This document shows, piece after piece, positions 1-9,765 of a stretch of DNA of 64,000 bases. Every line of letters begins with the position of its first letter. The first letter of the stretch is position 1. Origin of the DNA: an uncultured Lachnospiraceae bacterium. GTDB taxonomy: Bacteria; Bacillota; Clostridia; Lachnospirales; Lachnospiraceae. Below the pieces are notes generated by a model. It made no database searches and had not been told where the DNA came from. It worked only from the letters and a program-made list of their open reading frames with translations. Both the position numbers and the translations under genes were made by a program. Location: NCBI GenBank assembly GCA_910578175.1, contig CAJTPF010000007.1, positions 28,321-92,320 on the forward strand, written 5' to 3'.

Positions 1-154
1 TATTAATAATGGATGGTATTTCCCTCATAAAATAAACTACAAACTTTTTTGGATAATAATCTTCATCCGAACAAAAATATTCAAAAAATTTTTCAAAGCT
101 CTCTTTCATTCTAACAATTACATGGGCGCCATATTTCACTTGCGCTTCCTGCAT
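1..154 (-). CDS. Partial small hypothetical protein (left edge); candidate immunity protein
   Basis: An open frame runs off the left edge. It starts at an ATG (152-154) directly after an in-frame GTG and TAG, and reads MQEAQVKYGAHVIVRMKESF and onward, rich in aromatic and acidic residues. No good ribosome site is visible. It lies just downstream of a polymorphic-toxin-like fragment, the position usually taken by an immunity gene, so an immunity role is a guess from context only. The family is not recognised and the C-terminus is missing. Confidence 0.35.
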   Translation of the reverse strand, partial: MQEAQVKYGAHVIVRMKESFEKFFEYFCSDEDYYPKKFVVYFMREIPSIIN

Positions 155-193
155 CACCTAAAAACGAAAATGTTTATTTTACACTTTTGACAA

Positions 194-463
194 TCAACAA
201 AACCAATTGTGTATAATAAATTCTAAAGTAATTTTTCCATCAACTTTTTCTATCTCTCCAACTGTAGCTACCCCAACTTGACCATTTTTAAAAGGCTGAG
301 ACAATTCTGTAAGAGTAGCACCCGGTTTAGCTTGTGTTGATATATCAGTCAACTTACCAGTCAAAGGATCTTTATGAACACCACTACCTTCTATAAAATT
401 GATAGTCAAACATTGTCCTCCTCGAACAACAATATCTGTATCTGATAAAATTTCATGGCCCAC
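194..463 (-). pseudogene. Polymorphic-toxin-like C-terminal fragment
   Basis: The 89-codon frame has only a GTG start, four codons after an in-frame TAA, with no ribosome site, so it is probably the 3' piece of a longer gene. The VVRGGQC opening followed by a GSGV...G..VGVATVGEIEK pattern resembles toxin tails at the C-terminus of secreted polymorphic toxins (LXG or RHS type); this is from memory of such tails, not a search. The end (HNWFC) looks abrupt, suggesting a second truncation. An IS3 scrap sits immediately upstream, a common cause of such breakage. It could also be an unrelated small hypothetical. Confidence 0.35.
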
Positions 464-546
464 GGTTTCTCTTTATTCATGTATGCAACCAGATATGTTA
501 CCTGTCCCATTGTATCTCGTAAACCTGTCCATAAACCGATACTCCC

Positions 547-638
547 CTAATCAATTTCCTTTGCAAAGAATACCACTGCTTTTTTAAGAACAGGCTCTCT
601 TTTCAAAGCTCCTCGTTTTCTCTTTTTAGTTTAAGCAT
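547..638 (-). pseudogene. IS3-family OrfA C-terminal remnant
   Basis: From an ATG at 636-638 (after GGAAGGAG) the minus strand reads MLKLKRENEEL, stops, and continues in another frame as KREPVLKKAVVFFAKEID before TAG at 547-549. The combination E-N-E-E-L ... L-K-K-A-x-x-F-F-A-K-E is the typical C-terminal leucine zipper of IS3-family OrfA transposase subunits. Only about 30 codons remain, with a frameshift, and no inverted repeats or OrfB were found, so this is a dead relic. Confidence 0.55.
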
Positions 639-653
639 CTCCTTCCGCAAACC

Positions 654-690
654 TAAAAAGCCATACCCGGTAATCTGCCGGATATGGCTT
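654..690 (-). terminator. Rho-independent terminator of fba
   Basis: On the minus strand AAGCCATATCCGG and CCGGGTATGGCTT pair around a short loop and are followed by TTTTT. It lies 35 bases past the fba stop codon. Confidence 0.8.
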
Positions 691-724
691 GTCTTTCTAT
701 CATTTCTGCGATTATCAATCTTAA

Positions 725-1588
725 TTAAGCTTTGCCTACGGAACCGAATAATTCCATTTTTTCTTTTACAGTAGCCTTAATTGCTTCAAATCCCGGAGCC
801 AGTAATTTACGCGGGTCAAATCCCTTACCCTGCTGGTCCTTTCCTTCTTCGATATACTTACGTGTAGCTTCTGCAAATGCAAGCTGGCACTCTGTATTAA
901 CATTGATCTTAGCAACTCCTAAAGAGATCGCTTTCTTGATCATATCTTCCGGAATACCTGTACCACCGTGAAGAACCAATGGCATATCCCCTGTTAACTG
1001 CTGAACGGCATCCAGGGTTTCAAAGCTTAATCCTTCCCAGTTATCCGGATACTTGCCGTGAATATTTCCGATACCTGCCGCAAGCATGGTCACGCCAAGG
1101 TCTGCAATCGCCTTACATTCCTGTGGGTCCGCACATTCACCTTTGCCGATAACGCCGTCTTCTTCTCCGCCGATGGAACCGACTTCCGCTTCCAGAGACA
1201 TACCCTTTTCATTTACGATCTTAACCAGTTCTGTTGTCTTTGCAACATTTTCATCAATCGGATAGTGAGAACCGTCAAACATGATAGAAGAAAATCCTGC
1301 TTCGATACACTTCATACATCCTTCGAAACTGCCGTGGTCTAAATGTAATGCAACCGGAACCGTGATGTTCAGTTCTTCCATCATTCCGTTTACCATACCT
1401 ACAACAGTTTTGTATCCTGTCATATATTTTCCGGCGCCTTCTGATACACCTAAAATAACCGGCGAATTTAATTCCTGAGCTGTTAATAAAATAGCTTTGG
1501 TCCATTCAAGGTTGTTAATATTGAACTGACCCACAGCATAATGTCCTGCTTTTGCTTTCTGAAGCATCTCTTTTGCTGATACTAACAT
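725..1588 (-). CDS. fba: Class II fructose-1,6-bisphosphate aldolase
   Basis: Zinc-dependent aldolase of glycolysis and gluconeogenesis, splitting fructose-1,6-bisphosphate into dihydroxyacetone phosphate and glyceraldehyde-3-phosphate in the cytosol. The 287-residue length is typical of the class IIA group in clostridia. Visible motifs are N-terminal GQFNINN, the metal site HLDHG near residue 83, GNIHGKY and the phosphate-binding LHGGTGIP and NVNTE segments. The start has a strong GGAGG site. A 77-base gap separates it from the transglutaminase gene upstream; it has its own terminator downstream, so it may be transcribed alone or as the last gene of the MoxR operon. Tagatose-bisphosphate aldolase is the main alternative because the families overlap. 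Confidence 0.93.
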   Translation of the reverse strand: MLVSAKEMLQKAKAGHYAVGQFNINNLEWTKAILLTAQELNSPVILGVSEGAGKYMTGYKTVVGMVNGMMEELNITVPVALHLDHGSFEGCMKCIEAGFSSIMFDGSHYPIDENVAKTTELVKIVNEKGMSLEAEVGSIGGEEDGVIGKGECADPQECKAIADLGVTMLAAGIGNIHGKYPDNWEGLSFETLDAVQQLTGDMPLVLHGGTGIPEDMIKKAISLGVAKINVNTECQLAFAEATRKYIEEGKDQQGKGFDPRKLLAPGFEAIKATVKEKMELFGSVGKA

Positions 1589-1665
1589 GATGATTACCTC
1601 CGTAAACTTAAATAATTTTATAACTTAAGAATGATTCCATTCCATAGTTCTGCAATAAATATACT

Positions 1666-4131
1666 CTATTTTTTTAAGTATTGCAAACTGTTTTTACATT
1701 TATCTATATAGTTGATGACTTTTTTATAATCTTCACTTGAAATTTTATCGTTTACATCACTGAATTTTGCCTTCTGGTACTGTTTCAGAAACTCCGTTGC
1801 ATCCATGACTTCCTCCGTTATACCGCCTCCCGGCTTCGGTTCCGGTTCCGCAGAATCCGTTTTCTTCAACAGCCCTTCCATTTCAGCCGCAAATTCTTCC
1901 GTATATTTTCCCCAGTTATATCGTATGCCATAAGTTCCAAGCAATTCAAACAATTCTTCCGACAGGAGTATCATCCTCTGCCGCTCCGGAGACAGACTAC
2001 GCAGGGAATCTCTCAGCCTTTTTTTCCGGAAATTCTTTTTGTTATAATACCGGCAGGCAAACACGGATATCATACAGATCAGCAAGGCCAGCAGAAGGAT
2101 TACCGCTGCAACGGAATTCAAACCTTTATGACCGGATTCACCGGTCCCGGTTTCCGGGCCGGAACTTTCTCCTCCGGACGGAGCCTCTGTCCGGAGATGT
2201 CCTTCCCCGGCGGTTGTTGTTTCATCATTCCCGCCGCTCTCCGAAGATACTGTTGTTGTCCGTTCTTCCGCCGGAGAAGAAGTATCATCATCCGCAGAGC
2301 CCGGAACCTCCGCCGGTACATCGGAATCAACTGCCGGCGTCGTATCAGCAGGAAGAAATCCTATACCGTGTACATAGACTTCCGCCCATGCATGAGCGGA
2401 AGAATCTTTAACATCAAATGTATATTCGGCAGTCGTCCTGTCATAGCTGCCAACGGCGATCTCCCGGAAACCTACCCGGTATCCCTCGGCATATCTGGCC
2501 GGAACCCCCATATATCTCAACATTAAAACCGTGGCTGAAGCATAGGATGTACAATATCCCTTTTTCTTATTCAACAGAAAATCCGTTACAAAATCTTTTC
2601 CTTCCATCCTGCCCGGATTCAGGGTATATTCCGTATGTTTCTGCAGATAAGAGCGGGCATATTCAATACAGGCCAGCAGTTCTCCGGGAGTTTCCCCATC
2701 ATAATGAGGCGCATCCGGCAGCAGCTCATCAAACAGTCTGACCAGGTCATCCGGTACCGCAAGACAGGTTTCCTCCGCATAATCCTTATAAAGTTCATCG
2801 GCTTCATCCGTCCGGATAAACGGTGTCCGCATGAATCCATTCTGTTGCTGTATTTTTTCTTCATATAATTCTGTATAGTCCTGCAGGGTAAAATTATAAA
2901 AATCATATAACAATACATCCACGTTATATGTTAATGTATGACCTGTAACCATCAGATCCGCCGCCGTCTGCCGTTGGGTGATCAGTGCATTATAGGGAAT
3001 GTAACAATTATTATCGCCGCTCAGATTTTTTATACGCATCACATACAGGTTATCGTCAAACTCACTGACTGCTTTATACGGCCGGCTCATAATATCTTCC
3101 GCCGCCTCATCGATACTCAGAAATTCCTTCTCCCACATATAATAATCGAAGTAGTTTGTCAGAAATCGATCGTATTCATCATTATAAAAAGAATCAGACC
3201 AATGATCACCGCTGTAATGACTGGCAGCATAACCTTTCAGATAGACATCCTGCTTCGTCAGCGGCATCGTAACATTCAACATCACCTTTCCGCTGAAAGA
3301 AATCTTATCCGCCTTTCCAAGCTCACCTTTTCCCAAACCTCCTGCTGCTATCACTTTACTGCTGCGTCCGCCGAATATTCCGTTCGTAAACAATTCTTCA
3401 ATATTCAGTTTCTTCACCACTGAATCAAACCCGTTTTTAACCGCAGAAAACCGGCTGGTCTCCACATAAGTGTCAGGATTCTCACAGATAAACAGGATTC
3501 CTGCGGAAAACAGGGTCAGTGCCAGCAGAAATCCGGTTTTTTTCAGGGATATTCTTCCGCTGTGCTGAAAGGCCAGACACAAGACACAGTAAATCACGAT
3601 CAGGACCACCACATAAGGCGGCGGAAAAAGGCCAAAAGCCATTGGTATTGCCAGTATTACCGCCGTAAACACATAGTGGACTGCCACATAGATCTTATTC
3701 CAGGTAGCAGTCATCAATATATAGGCATATTCTATTATAATAGCACAGATCACAATGGTATTATACCAGTATAAGCTGTTCCATCGAAGTTCTTCCATAT
3801 TGATACGAAAAGAATATGCATGTACCTGGTCATAATATTTCTGATACTGAAACAGAATGGCATTTGCCAGACTTAATATCCCTGTTTTCAGATATGTCCG
3901 CAGCAGTATTGCGCCTGACAGTACCAGCACCGCCAGAATTACAAGCATAAGATTCTGTCTCTTTAACTCCATGACTCCTGCCAGGATGATCAATACTGAC
4001 AAAGTAAATAAAAATATCATTCCCTTACTGCATTCTATCTTAAAACATTCCGTAAACGAAAGTACCATTGCCATTATCCCCAAAAGCATAAGGCTTATTC
4101 TGGCAACGGCATCAGTTGCCGGCTTACTCAT
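1666..4131 (-). CDS. Membrane-anchored transglutaminase-like protein (TgpA type)
   Basis: An 821-residue membrane protein. Several hydrophobic segments fill residues 1 to about 220, followed by a large outside region, a transglutaminase-like core with KGYCTSYASA (nucleophile Cys near 526), an Ala-His-Ala-Trp-Ala-Glu block with the catalytic His, and a Pro-Ala-Asp-Thr-Thr-Pro end carrying the Asp. Then come a Ser/Thr/Glu/Gly-rich linker, a transmembrane helix near 675-697 and a cytoplasmic tail. This layout matches the DUF3488/transglutaminase family encoded next to MoxR and DUF58. The substrate is unknown; a role in envelope protein processing or cross-linking is inferred from the family. Start has GGAGCAG spacing of about 6. 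Confidence 0.85.
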   Translation of the reverse strand: MSKPATDAVARISLMLLGIMAMVLSFTECFKIECSKGMIFLFTLSVLIILAGVMELKRQNLMLVILAVLVLSGAILLRTYLKTGILSLANAILFQYQKYYDQVHAYSFRINMEELRWNSLYWYNTIVICAIIIEYAYILMTATWNKIYVAVHYVFTAVILAIPMAFGLFPPPYVVVLIVIYCVLCLAFQHSGRISLKKTGFLLALTLFSAGILFICENPDTYVETSRFSAVKNGFDSVVKKLNIEELFTNGIFGGRSSKVIAAGGLGKGELGKADKISFSGKVMLNVTMPLTKQDVYLKGYAASHYSGDHWSDSFYNDEYDRFLTNYFDYYMWEKEFLSIDEAAEDIMSRPYKAVSEFDDNLYVMRIKNLSGDNNCYIPYNALITQRQTAADLMVTGHTLTYNVDVLLYDFYNFTLQDYTELYEEKIQQQNGFMRTPFIRTDEADELYKDYAEETCLAVPDDLVRLFDELLPDAPHYDGETPGELLACIEYARSYLQKHTEYTLNPGRMEGKDFVTDFLLNKKKGYCTSYASATVLMLRYMGVPARYAEGYRVGFREIAVGSYDRTTAEYTFDVKDSSAHAWAEVYVHGIGFLPADTTPAVDSDVPAEVPGSADDDTSSPAEERTTTVSSESGGNDETTTAGEGHLRTEAPSGGESSGPETGTGESGHKGLNSVAAVILLLALLICMISVFACRYYNKKNFRKKRLRDSLRSLSPERQRMILLSEELFELLGTYGIRYNWGKYTEEFAAEMEGLLKKTDSAEPEPKPGGGITEEVMDATEFLKQYQKAKFSDVNDKISSEDYKKVINYIDKCKNSLQYLKK

Positions 4132-4153
4132 AACTGCTGCTCCTTACTTTATT

Positions 4154-5176
4154 TTAATAGGATTCCGGTAATCGGAAAACTGGAAAAACAATATGCGATT
4201 CATTGGAAAACCGATCCAGAATCTCATCAGTCACAGGATTTCGTTCAAACAAATTCAGCCGCAGGATCTTGCACATTATTTCATCGATCTCTTCAAAACT
4301 CTTTGGCTGCTTTCTGCGCATACACAGTTCTGATCCATCAAACCAGCACATAAAAAAAGGAACCTCTGTAGCCATTAACTCATAAGCCGCCGACATCCCA
4401 TCCTGAAGCGCTTTTTCAACATCCGTATTTTTATACAGATCTATATAAACATAGATATTGGTTTCCACAGGCATGGAAAATTCCCGCACCATCGTTTCAT
4501 TCGTACGGGCACTGAGATTCCAGTGTACTTTATTCAGACTGTCCCCGTCCATGAATGGCCGGATTCCAAACAGTTCCGAGGTATCATTTCCGGCTTTGTC
4601 TTTTGAAAATATATCTGATTCATCTGCTTCAATATACGGCACTTCTTCCAAATCTATAAACATCTCATGGACAGCGGGCAATACAACCACTTCGACCGGT
4701 GTTTTCTTCTTTTTGTATTTTCTGCTGAAAATACCCAATACATCATAAATCCGGATCACTTTTGGCTCAACGGTCACATAACCGCATCCCTGTAGTTCCA
4801 CTGATATGCCCAGCCGGTGTTTTCCTTTTCCGTTCATTGGTATTTCTATATTCCTGCGCAGAATTTCGTTCCCGTACTTACGCTTAACCTCAATGGCCAT
4901 ACGTGTCATCTTAAAAGGATAAAACGTTTTATCCGATACACACACATCAAACCGGAATTTTTCATTATATTGCCGGATATCCTGGTCCACCCGGATCGAA
5001 ACGTTTACCTTTGAAACACATGCAAAAAAAGGCAGTCCCTCCATGATCAGCAGGGTGGTAAACATAAACAGCGGCAGCATGGCGCTATAATCATTATACA
5101 TGATCATGATCCATGCCAGCAGTGCAAAACAAAGGATAAGTGATATGATCTTTTTAAAAGTTTGAATTATGCTCAT
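4154..5176 (-). CDS. DUF58 domain protein of the MoxR operon
   Basis: 340 residues with two N-terminal membrane segments (about 8-45), a beta-rich middle and the DUF58 signature RPFMDGDSLNKVHWNLSAR with a following VREF, near residues 205-235. DUF58 proteins have a von Willebrand A-like fold and are almost always encoded between a MoxR ATPase and a transglutaminase, as here. Its first 23 bases overlap the end of moxR in another frame, and it ends 22 bases before the transglutaminase gene, pointing to translational coupling and a joint complex at the membrane. Molecular function is not known. Confidence 0.85.
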   Translation of the reverse strand: MSIIQTFKKIISLILCFALLAWIMIMYNDYSAMLPLFMFTTLLIMEGLPFFACVSKVNVSIRVDQDIRQYNEKFRFDVCVSDKTFYPFKMTRMAIEVKRKYGNEILRRNIEIPMNGKGKHRLGISVELQGCGYVTVEPKVIRIYDVLGIFSRKYKKKKTPVEVVVLPAVHEMFIDLEEVPYIEADESDIFSKDKAGNDTSELFGIRPFMDGDSLNKVHWNLSARTNETMVREFSMPVETNIYVYIDLYKNTDVEKALQDGMSAAYELMATEVPFFMCWFDGSELCMRRKQPKSFEEIDEIMCKILRLNLFERNPVTDEILDRFSNESHIVFPVFRLPESY

Positions 5177-6086
5177 TTATCATCTTCTCCACTACATTTT
5201 CCATCGACGTCCTGGCCGCCCTTGCCCTTGCGCTCAGAAATATCCGGTGCCGGACGCAGGGATAGATTATTTTTTTAATATCATCCGGTACAACATAATT
5301 TCGCTCTTCGATATAAGCGGCAGCCTGAGCCGCTTTCACCATTGCAACACTGCCTCTTGGACTGATACCCAGAGAAATTTCCGGCATATTTCTGGAAAGT
5401 GCGGCAATTCCTGCGATATATTCATATATCTCATCACTGAGATATACCTTTGCCACTTCCTGTTTAATGATTTCCAGACCTTTTCCGTCGATCACCGGGT
5501 GAACATTATCCAAAGGGTTACATCTGTATTTACCCTTTAACATCATAACCTCATCCTCTGCCTCCGGATATCCCATGGAGACGCAAAACATAAAACGATC
5601 CAGCTGGGAATCCGGCAGCATATGGGTTCCTACGGACCCCACCGGATTCTGGGTTGCAATAACGTTAAAGGGGGTAGGTAGCGGATGTGTCACCGAATCT
5701 ACCGTAACCGTTTTTTCTTCCATTGCTTCCAGCAACGCGGACTGTGTTTTGGAAGATGTTCTGTTAATCTCATCTGCAAGAAACAGATTACACATCACCG
5801 CTCCCTGCTTATATTCAAATTCATTGGTCTGTTTATTCAGCATGGTAAAACCGGTCACATCCGAAGGCAGTACATCCGGTGTAAACTGAACCCTGTTGTA
5901 ATTTAAGGACATGGATTTTGCAAAGGCCAGGGCCATTGTCGTCTTCCCCACTCCCGGTATATCATCGATCAGAACATGTCCGTCTGCTATGAGCGCCGCC
6001 ATAACCTGTATGATGATATCATCTTTTCCCACAACCGCCTTCTTTACTTCTTCTACCACTCTCCGTACCGCTTCATATCCAGTCAT
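5154..6086 (-). CDS. MoxR-family AAA+ ATPase
   Basis: 310 residues typical of MoxR chaperone-like ATPases. Walker A GVGKTTMA is near residue 45, Walker B LFLADEINR near 105, and the sensor region ATQNPVGSVG follows. The C-terminal lid contains GISPRGSVAM. MoxR proteins are thought to help metal loading or assembly of partner proteins, here the DUF58 and transglutaminase products in the same operon. The upstream GGDEF gene ends only 41 bases away, so read-through from it is possible. Confidence 0.9.
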   Translation of the reverse strand: MTGYEAVRRVVEEVKKAVVGKDDIIIQVMAALIADGHVLIDDIPGVGKTTMALAFAKSMSLNYNRVQFTPDVLPSDVTGFTMLNKQTNEFEYKQGAVMCNLFLADEINRTSSKTQSALLEAMEEKTVTVDSVTHPLPTPFNVIATQNPVGSVGTHMLPDSQLDRFMFCVSMGYPEAEDEVMMLKGKYRCNPLDNVHPVIDGKGLEIIKQEVAKVYLSDEIYEYIAGIAALSRNMPEISLGISPRGSVAMVKAAQAAAYIEERNYVVPDDIKKIIYPCVRHRIFLSARARAARTSMENVVEKMINEHNSNF

Positions 6087-6127
6087 AATCTATGTCAGCC
6101 TTTCTATTAAAATCTATTCCGGTTTCT

Positions 6128-9100
6128 TTATGGAACAGTGATCCATTCCGCAAATCCCCTGCCGGTATTTTTAACCTTATACATGGCATCATCCGCCAGC
6201 TTGCGAAGTTCCGAATATTCTTCAAAACTCCGTATATCTTTCTGATATGCAATGCCGATGGAGCAGGTCACCTTACATTCTTCCGGTATATCCGGTTCTC
6301 CCTCTACATACTCAGCTACGGTTCTCTTGAACCCGTCCTCCTCCCGGATGAAATAATAAAGTTCATCCACTACCTTTTGTATTTCATTCCTGTCAGCGGT
6401 TTCCAGGATCATCACAAATTCATCTCCGCCAAAACGGAAAGCCAATCCCCGTTCCCCGCATGCCAGTGCAAATATTTTTGAAAATTCTATCAGAAGCGCA
6501 TCTCCCACATGATGCCCAAAGGTATCATTATAATATTTAAAATGGTCCAGATCCGCATATAGCAAAGCGGCATCCGTCTCTGTCGCTGAATCGTAGCTTT
6601 TCTCCATCAGCGAATCTATTTTTTCATAGTATCCCTTCCGATTATATAATCCGGTTAATTCGTCTGTAACCGCCTGTTTCTTCAGTCTGTCGTTTAACTT
6701 ATATTTTTCACGGGCATCCACGATCTGACGAAAAATAAAACGGTAAATCTCCAGATCGTTTTCATCCATTACTTTTCTTCTCAACACGGTATTCCAGTTA
6801 TTGCAGACACAATCGAATACTATAAATACACTGGTCAGCGTCTCATTGTTGTACAGTGGAACGGCAATAACGGAAAACAGCTTGCTTCTGCAGAAAATTT
6901 TCAGAATCTGCTCATATTCATAATAATTATTACTAAACTTTGAGATTGCAAAACCATCGGTATTTACCCGGAAATAATCGGTCAGCAGTCTGATCTCCGC
7001 CTCCGACAATTCATAAGAAAGAGTGGAATACTGCAAAACATCCCTGTCTTTTTCACAGGAAATATATATAACATTATCGATATTGAAATTATTTTTAAAA
7101 TTAAAAACAAGAGTATCCGTCTGAGCCTTTACGTTCTCATAGGAATGACTGATCAATTCCTGAAATGCCGTAAAGAACCGGATATCGGTCTTCTTTTCCT
7201 TCGCTTCATTATCGATCCGTTCCAGTTTCACCAGTTTGATGATATCTTTCAGGTTCACATTGCGAAGGGGCATTTCCATTACATAAATCTTCCATTCCCC
7301 GTTATAGAGCAGTTCGTCTATCATCTGGATCCGGTAAAAATTTCCTTTTCTTCCAAAAAATTTTCTGGCCTCTTTTAAAAGCTGCTCCCGTTCCTCTTTG
7401 TTTCCCATGGCTTTGTACAGATTGCTCTTGTCCCAGACATACAGTGAATAATTAAAATACATGCTGCCTGCGGATCGCTTCATAAATACGCCGGCTTTTT
7501 CATAGTTATCCAGCGCCGCCCCGTACTCTCCTTCATGCTGTTCCAACAGCGCCGTCAGATAATAAAGCAGGAACAGATCATCATCCCACAGATAACTGTC
7601 AGCCTCTGCCTGCTCAAAATCCAGAATATTTTCCAGAAACTGTTTTGTTTTGTTCAGATAAAAATGAGCTGTATGATATTTTTCCATTTTATATGCTGCC
7701 AATGCAATCAATCCGTATAATTTTGAAACATTGCATACCCGCAGGCCGGTCTTCCTTAATATCTTCATAACATTCTGTATTGTCATCAGGTAATCCATGG
7801 CACTGCCGTAATCCCCTGATAATATGGCATTCATTCCCATATTATAAAGGGTTTCCATTATGTAATCGCTGGACTTCAGTTCAAAATACAGTTCCAGCGC
7901 CTTATTATAATAATCATGAGCGGCCACAAAATTATCTGCCGCACTGCAGTTATATCCCAGCCCGTTACAGACATGGGCCTCTACCATACTGTCATGTACT
8001 TTGTGGGCAATGGCGATGATCTTATCATAAAAAAAGTTGGACGTATTATTATATCCGTTACAGGAAGCCAGCATTACATTTTTCCGGTATGCCTCTATCA
8101 GAAACCGGTAATTTCCCAATTTCTCGGCAATGTGGATTCCTTTCATCACATGAGGCAGCCGCTCTTCAATACCGTTTGATACAGCAAAACATTTACTGTC
8201 ATTATCGTAACAATATACATAAATATGTGCCAGATGATTCTGATAGCCGTATATTTCACACCATTCCAGCAGCTTCTGATCGACTTCGATATCTTTTTCA
8301 ACGATCCATATCTCATTCCAGCCGCCCAGCAAAATCATATTGGACAGTAATTCCACTTTAAATTCCGTCTTTTCATCAGATACAAATGCTTTGCACTGTT
8401 CCGCATAATTCATTGCCGCCTGCTGATTGCCATTACACATATTAACTGTGGCGATCAGGTAATAATACATATAATTTTTTTCCAGCTCCAGTTCTCCTGC
8501 TTCCAACTGTCTCAGGCTGTCGCATAACAACCGGGCAAAAGAATAATTTTTCTTATAGATGCACGCCATGATATAAAGTTCCAGCATACGTACTCTTACA
8601 TCCACCGAAACCTTTAACTTGTCCAGCTCAATCCTCTGATACATAAAATTCAGATAATTATATGCCTGGTCGTAAGCTAAGAAATGAAACATATTGTTAA
8701 TTTTTCGAAAATAAACATCCGTATCGTTCAAATTTAATGAAAAAGAACTGTCCAAGTCCACTTCTTCCGTTACTTCTACAGTCCAGTCACTGATACAGTT
8801 TTTCTCCTCACATTCTCCGATAAATTCCGTGTACGGATTATTCACATAGGTACTTACACTTCTGAGCTGATTTACGATACCTATGATCTTCAGCCTGGTC
8901 AGCTCTGATTCAAACAGTCTCCGCAAAATAGTAACCGATGATGTTGTTATCAGATTCACCTTGTTCAGCAAAATAAATATCGGATATTTCTTTGACAAAT
9001 AATGCAGCATTCCCACAATGCCGTCCGTCATTCGTTCATACTCAAAATCCAGCTCCGCAAGTATCAGTTCATCCCTTCGTTCACAACGCTGGTTCATATA

Positions 9101-9418
9101 ATAACTCTTGAATATTTCCCTGTGAAGGCTGTATACCCCTGCTTTGTCAAAAACAGTATCCATATCCAGATTATTTTTCTCTATGATATCTTTGATGATT
9201 CCCAAAAAGGGTTCATATGCCTCCATCATTTCCCCATGATTATATTCGTGATAATATTGGTTTAATCCGGGCCGAAAGGTCAGACTTTCGAAATCCTTCT
9301 TTGTCATGTTCAGAATATTGTTCTGTCTTATGATTCGAACAGAATCCCCTCGGGCGTTGCCGGTAATATACATATCTTCTATAAAGTCATTTAAATATTT
9401 TTTTCCTTCTGCTGTCAT
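6128..9418 (-). CDS. Large TPR-GAF-like-GGDEF diguanylate cyclase
   Basis: A 1096-residue soluble protein. The first 220 residues include FILLNKVNLITTSSVTILRR, which looks like a decayed AAA/STAND ATPase segment (no Walker A seen). Residues about 230-700 are helical with TPR-like repeats, about 740-900 are GAF-like, and the C-terminus is a GGDEF domain starting at DELTGLYNRKGY near 921 with intact GGDEF near 995 and YADLDHFKYYND. The residues before GGDEF (GERGLAFRF) lack the RxxD inhibitory site, so product feedback is not expected. No membrane segment or signal peptide is seen, so it should sense an internal cue and make cyclic di-GMP. Start has GGGAGG. The overall architecture resembles STAND-type signal proteins that gained a cyclase. 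Confidence 0.85.
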   Translation of the reverse strand: MTAEGKKYLNDFIEDMYITGNARGDSVRIIRQNNILNMTKKDFESLTFRPGLNQYYHEYNHGEMMEAYEPFLGIIKDIIEKNNLDMDTVFDKAGVYSLHREIFKSYYMNQRCERRDELILAELDFEYERMTDGIVGMLHYLSKKYPIFILLNKVNLITTSSVTILRRLFESELTRLKIIGIVNQLRSVSTYVNNPYTEFIGECEEKNCISDWTVEVTEEVDLDSSFSLNLNDTDVYFRKINNMFHFLAYDQAYNYLNFMYQRIELDKLKVSVDVRVRMLELYIMACIYKKNYSFARLLCDSLRQLEAGELELEKNYMYYYLIATVNMCNGNQQAAMNYAEQCKAFVSDEKTEFKVELLSNMILLGGWNEIWIVEKDIEVDQKLLEWCEIYGYQNHLAHIYVYCYDNDSKCFAVSNGIEERLPHVMKGIHIAEKLGNYRFLIEAYRKNVMLASCNGYNNTSNFFYDKIIAIAHKVHDSMVEAHVCNGLGYNCSAADNFVAAHDYYNKALELYFELKSSDYIMETLYNMGMNAILSGDYGSAMDYLMTIQNVMKILRKTGLRVCNVSKLYGLIALAAYKMEKYHTAHFYLNKTKQFLENILDFEQAEADSYLWDDDLFLLYYLTALLEQHEGEYGAALDNYEKAGVFMKRSAGSMYFNYSLYVWDKSNLYKAMGNKEEREQLLKEARKFFGRKGNFYRIQMIDELLYNGEWKIYVMEMPLRNVNLKDIIKLVKLERIDNEAKEKKTDIRFFTAFQELISHSYENVKAQTDTLVFNFKNNFNIDNVIYISCEKDRDVLQYSTLSYELSEAEIRLLTDYFRVNTDGFAISKFSNNYYEYEQILKIFCRSKLFSVIAVPLYNNETLTSVFIVFDCVCNNWNTVLRRKVMDENDLEIYRFIFRQIVDAREKYKLNDRLKKQAVTDELTGLYNRKGYYEKIDSLMEKSYDSATETDAALLYADLDHFKYYNDTFGHHVGDALLIEFSKIFALACGERGLAFRFGGDEFVMILETADRNEIQKVVDELYYFIREEDGFKRTVAEYVEGEPDIPEECKVTCSIGIAYQKDIRSFEEYSELRKLADDAMYKVKNTGRGFAEWITVP

Positions 9419-9680
9419 TGTTTTACCTCCCGTTATTTTATATTATTTATCTGTGAAAAAGCTTTTTATGAACAAATATGGCCGGATAAATGAATTTCCG
9501 GTATCTGACATAATTATATCTTTAATAATACCTTATTTTGCTTTATTGGGCAATGCAAATGGAGATATGTTTCAGTATAATTATTTATCTTCCGGTCAGA
9601 CAGTGATACGAAAACCTTCAGGCTTTTTTTGTAATGAAACATTATGACATTATTATAGCACAAATTCCTATAAATTGTAA
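9419..9680. other. Intergenic region between the GGDEF gene and the NAD operon
   Basis: Divergent spacer, AT-rich. It holds the GGDEF ribosome site (GGGAGG) and, further in, AT-rich stretches that could serve as the minus-strand promoter. No riboswitch fold such as a cyclic di-GMP aptamer and no convincing gene were recognised. Confidence 0.4.
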
Positions 9681-9709
9681 TTGTTTCCAAAAAACTGTTA
9701 TGTTAGAAT
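9681..9709 (+). promoter_or_regulatory. Sigma-A promoter of the NAD operon region
   Basis: TTGTTT, 17-base spacer, TAGAAT, about 57 bases before the first start codon at 9766. No NiaR operator could be recognised with confidence around it. Confidence 0.55.
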
Positions 9710-9765
9710 AATGAAAATGAACAATTTATTAAATTTAATATTTTATAAACAGGAGGTGTGAACCC

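Noticed and set aside
2128..2526. Plus-strand frames inside the transglutaminase gene
   Set aside because: They are rich in Arg and Pro from antisense reading of a clear gene, with no ribosome sites.
9419..9765. Cyclic di-GMP riboswitch before the GGDEF gene or NAD operon
   Set aside because: None of the conserved GCACAGGGCAAACC or CGCAAAG aptamer segments are present.
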